Below, piece after piece: positions 61,446 to 64,000 of a stretch of DNA of 64,000 nucleotides (its first letter is position 1; every line of letters starts with the position of its first letter). Where the stretch lies: positions 124,001 to 188,000 of the forward strand of contig JAQBXY010000002.1 of assembly GCA_027623325.1 (NCBI GenBank), written 5' to 3'. The notes beneath the pieces were generated by a model that had not been told where the DNA came from, made no database searches, and worked only from the letters and a program-made list of their open reading frames with translations. The position numbers and the translations under genes are program-made. This DNA is from Gemmatimonadota bacterium. Its GTDB lineage: Bacteria > Gemmatimonadota > Gemmatimonadetes > Longimicrobiales > Gaopeijiaceae.

Positions 61446-64000
61446 TTATCCCGCTGCGACCTGCGCCAGCGTGTTCCGCAGGCGCTCGGTCAGCACTCGG
61501 TACACTCCACGTGCGACGACGGGGTTCTGCTCGACCACCCGGTCGAACGAGTCACGATCCAACGACAGCAACGTCGTGTCTTCCACGGCGGTGGCGCTGG
61601 CCGATCGAGACTCCTTGTCCAGGATCGCCATCTCACCGAAGCCTTCTCGCGGGCCTAGCGTCGCGAGGCTTGTGGCGCCCCGGGAGATGAGGATGGAGCC
61701 AGAGACCACCATGTAGAACGCGTCCCCCTCATCTCCTTGTTCGAAGACGACTTCACCCTTCTGAACGTGCTCGACGCCCGCGAGGGCAGCGATGCCGGCG
61801 AGGTCACCTCCGGGGAAATTCTTGAAGAACTCGGAGCCCTTCAAGATCATGACCTTCTCGATAAGTGGCATCATATCTTCATCCTCGAATTCGTCGTCTT
61901 TCGAACGTCCTGGGGTCGTGATCTCATCGTCGCGTTCCATATAGTGCAGCGCGAGGGCGCGAGGCCACCAATCCACCAGCGCGAGGAGGGCCTCGCCTGG
62001 ATTCTTCTGTACCGTCTTCGCATCGGGCAAGAACTCGATGACCCGATGGAGCGGCATGCCGTCTGTGACGATGTCCATGAAGGGCATCACCATCATCGAA
62101 CTGGGGCCCGAGATCGTGCCCTCCAGTAGTTCAAGGGCATTGCTTCGTCGAGCCGGATTGTCACTGATGAGGGCTGCCGAGATCGTGTTGATTCGGGCAG
62201 AGTCGTACGAGAGGGCCAGGACTTTCAGAACGCGATACACCGAACGTTCCTGCAGTCCTTGCAGCTCAGCTGCGATGAAGGAGTCGCTCGGCCCCTCGGA
62301 CCGACTCCGGATCACGGTCGCCGTGGCGGCGAGGAGGAAGGCGTTCTGCATCTCCTCCTTCATGACGAGACGCAACTGCTCGGGATCCACGGGCGGGATG
62401 GTGCCCGCCGCACGCATTCGGCCCAGCGAGTGAAGCGCGGCTGGGCCCAGCATGGGTTCGTTGACCAGCGCCAGGAGCGTCTGTCGGGCCTGATCTCCCT
62501 CGATGCTTGCCAGCGCCGTGATGACCGTGCGTCGCAGTGGCAGGGGCAATTCCCGACGCTCGAGCACCGCAGCGAGCAGCGGCACCGCGATCGGTCCGAG
62601 CTTGGCCAGCGCCTCCAGCGCCGCCGGGCGCGCTTCGGGGTCTTCGATGACGGCGGAGACGCCCCCCATGAATCCGGTGAGGCCCAGATCTCCCACTGCA
62701 TTACAGGCCAACACTCGGTCCCCTGAGTCGTCTCCCGCGAGCATCGTCGTGAGTCGCAATTCCGCTTCGTTCCAGCCGAGCCGGGACAGAGTGACTAACG
62801 TGGCTCGGCGCACGTCGTGATCCTCGTGGTCGAGAAACCGCACGAGGGTCCTCGGCGCGATCCCCCCGACCTTGCCGACGCTCTCCAGCAGCGCCGCGAG
62901 GACGTACGGTACCTCTTCTTCCGCGAGACGCCCGGCGACCGACATGCCGGCGGCAAAGTCCAGGGGCGCGTCGATGCGGCCGAATACCGAAGCGGCCTCG
63001 GCCCTCACCTCGGGCACTTCATGTCCGAGAAGCGTCGCCAGTCTCGGGAGTGCATCCTCGGCAGGTAACTGGTCCAACATCGTGGCGGCAAAAATTACGA
63101 CCGTCGGCTCGGTGTCTGCCAAGGCCCTGTCGATGATCGTCAGGGTGCTCTTGTCCACGACGAGTGGAGTGTGCATCGGTTCCGAGAAGTCAACGGCATG
63201 ACGCGCGAGGGCGCCTTCCAGAGCGAGCATGTATCGGCCGCGATGCCGTGTGTAGACGGCGACGGCGGCCAATGCTGTGATCAATGTTGCGAGCGGTAAG
63301 AGGTGCTGCTTATCAGCCAGCGCGAGCGCGATGCCGCCGGCGGTGGCCTTGGAGAGAGGGCGCAGGACGCCCCCGAGGGTGGCCAACACGATGCTCTTGA
63401 CCCTGCCCGGGAAGGGTAGGAGCGAGACCTGCTCGACTGGCTTCTGCAGGCTGAACTGCAGAATGTCGTCGAGCGCCTGAGCGACCACCAGCATGGCCAG
63501 GCCTCCGAAGACCGCCACGCCTCCCGCGGCGAGCGCGAGCGTGCCTCCTTGTAGGGTTGCCGCGAACGAGACTCCGAATCGCGGGAAGAGCATCCGCGAA
63601 GCCCAGAGCTGGAGAACGAGCGTGCCGGCGCCGACCGCGGCAGACATCAGGCCGTAGATCGCCGTGATGCGATCCCTCGGGTACGCTTCCTGGAGCGCGA
63701 ACTTGAGCTGTAGGTCGATGAGGGTGCCCGTAATGGTGAGCGCGATCAGCCCTAGCGCGAGGAGCCGGAGGAGCGAATTCGATCCCACCGATCGCAGCCC
63801 CTGACCCGAGCGCGTCACGAACGCGATCCACGCGCTCTTCTCCGACCGAGGCTCCTCGATCTCCTTCGTGGGTTCGTCCACCATCCACAGAAGCGGAAGG
63901 GCGGCCAAGATGAGGCCGACCGAGATCCAAAGGAGGTTGGACGTCCCGAGTCGAAGTGCGGCCGGCGCGACGCCGGTTCCCCCGACGATTGCCCCCAGAG
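61446..64000 (-). CDS. ADP/ATP-translocase-like (NTT/MFS) membrane protein with HEAT and cyclic-nucleotide-binding domains, N-terminus outside window
   Basis: The frame stays open to the right edge (the extra 30 codons read LGAIVGGTGVAPA... and are membrane-like), so the start is outside. Visible order: ~8 membrane helices in MFS/NTT style (VSLLPFPGRVKSIVLATLGGVLRPLSK is the family motif region), then ~300 residues of HEAT repeats (LPRLATLLGHEVPEVRAEAASVFGRID; RTLVRFLDHEDHDVRRATLVTLSRLG), then a C-terminal cNMP-binding domain (GEVVFEQGDEGDAFYMVVSGSILIS...GFGEMAILDKESRSASATAVEDTTLLSL). Similar large proteins occur in several phyla; transport substrate and ligand unknown. Confidence 0.8.
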   Translation of the reverse strand, partial: LGAIVGGTGVAPAALRLGTSNLLWISVGLILAALPLLWMVDEPTKEIEEPRSEKSAWIAFVTRSGQGLRSVGSNSLLRLLALGLIALTITGTLIDLQLKFALQEAYPRDRITAIYGLMSAAVGAGTLVLQLWASRMLFPRFGVSFAATLQGGTLALAAGGVAVFGGLAMLVVAQALDDILQFSLQKPVEQVSLLPFPGRVKSIVLATLGGVLRPLSKATAGGIALALADKQHLLPLATLITALAAVAVYTRHRGRYMLALEGALARHAVDFSEPMHTPLVVDKSTLTIIDRALADTEPTVVIFAATMLDQLPAEDALPRLATLLGHEVPEVRAEAASVFGRIDAPLDFAAGMSVAGRLAEEEVPYVLAALLESVGKVGGIAPRTLVRFLDHEDHDVRRATLVTLSRLGWNEAELRLTTMLAGDDSGDRVLACNAVGDLGLTGFMGGVSAVIEDPEARPAALEALAKLGPIAVPLLAAVLERRELPLPLRRTVITALASIEGDQARQTLLALVNEPMLGPAALHSLGRMRAAGTIPPVDPEQLRLVMKEEMQNAFLLAATATVIRSRSEGPSDSFIAAELQGLQERSVYRVLKVLALSYDSARINTISAALISDNPARRSNALELLEGTISGPSSMMVMPFMDIVTDGMPLHRVIEFLPDAKTVQKNPGEALLALVDWWPRALALHYMERDDEITTPGRSKDDEFEDEDMMPLIEKVMILKGSEFFKNFPGGDLAGIAALAGVEHVQKGEVVFEQGDEGDAFYMVVSGSILISRGATSLATLGPREGFGEMAILDKESRSASATAVEDTTLLSLDRDSFDRVVEQNPVVARGVYRVLTERLRNTLAQVAAG

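Overview
The window is gene-dense, GC-rich bacterial chromosome. It has no rRNA, tRNA, phage, IS or CRISPR sequence that I can see. Gene content (a duplicated-orphan-permease type FtsX-like permease, HExxH metalloproteases of the DUF5117 kind, many exported amidohydrolases and peptidases, Tat-exported oxidoreductases, a PEP-CTERM protein, c-type cytochromes) suggests an aerobic member of Gemmatimonadota or a close relative. That placement is inference from gene style, not from a marker gene. Genes are tightly packed, and many neighbours share 1-4 nt stop/start overlaps, so operons can be read directly.

Left part (1-8000): the tail of an RND exporter, an APC permease, an aldo/keto reductase fused to a RidA-like domain, YhbY with a small partner, two small exported proteins and an M20 amidohydrolase.

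8052-19012 (minus strand) is the highlight: what looks like a complete quinohemoprotein amine dehydrogenase (QHNDH) locus. It encodes the three subunits (QhpA diheme alpha, QhpB propeller beta, QhpC gamma) and all four known maturation factors: QhpD radical SAM thioether synthase, QhpE subtilisin-like leader protease, QhpF ABC exporter and QhpG flavin tryptophan hydroxylase. QhpC keeps every crosslink residue with the spacing known from the proteobacterial enzyme. A small zinc-ribbon protein precedes qhpG. A Tat-exported FMN alpha-hydroxyacid dehydrogenase carrying an internal CxxCH motif, and a Sel1-repeat protein, follow qhpE. No AraC-type regulator (QhpR) is present.

19052-28576: exported amidohydrolase, small membrane proteins, a PEP-CTERM protein behind a near-perfect sigma-54 promoter, a membrane protein gene broken by an in-frame amber codon, a TPR protein, a SoxC/SoxD-like molybdoenzyme-cytochrome pair, and a low-complexity FD/GL-repeat protein behind a possible ECF promoter.

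28600-44607: an FtsX/MacB-type permease; two glycosyltransferases separated by three 20-bp hairpin repeats; a nucleoside transporter; a GroES-like protein; an RsmF-like rRNA methyltransferase; a five-gene coupled block (propeller lyase, cytochrome-like protein, M28 peptidase, YfcC transporter, MutT); a Tat-exported metallo-beta-lactamase fold hydrolase coupled to a PPi-type phosphofructokinase; and a polytopic membrane protein.

44695-64000: a lipoprotein metalloprotease; YbaN; a SAM-I riboswitch ahead of metX-metB-aspartokinase, in which metX carries a one-base frameshift; acyl-CoA ligase; a RidA-like lipoprotein; creatininase-family amidase; glycosyltransferase; lactate permease; DUF2461; pdxH; a CsoR-CopZ-CopA copper operon followed by a tiny amphipathic ORF; and the C-terminal part of an ADP/ATP-translocase-like membrane protein with HEAT and cyclic-nucleotide-binding domains.
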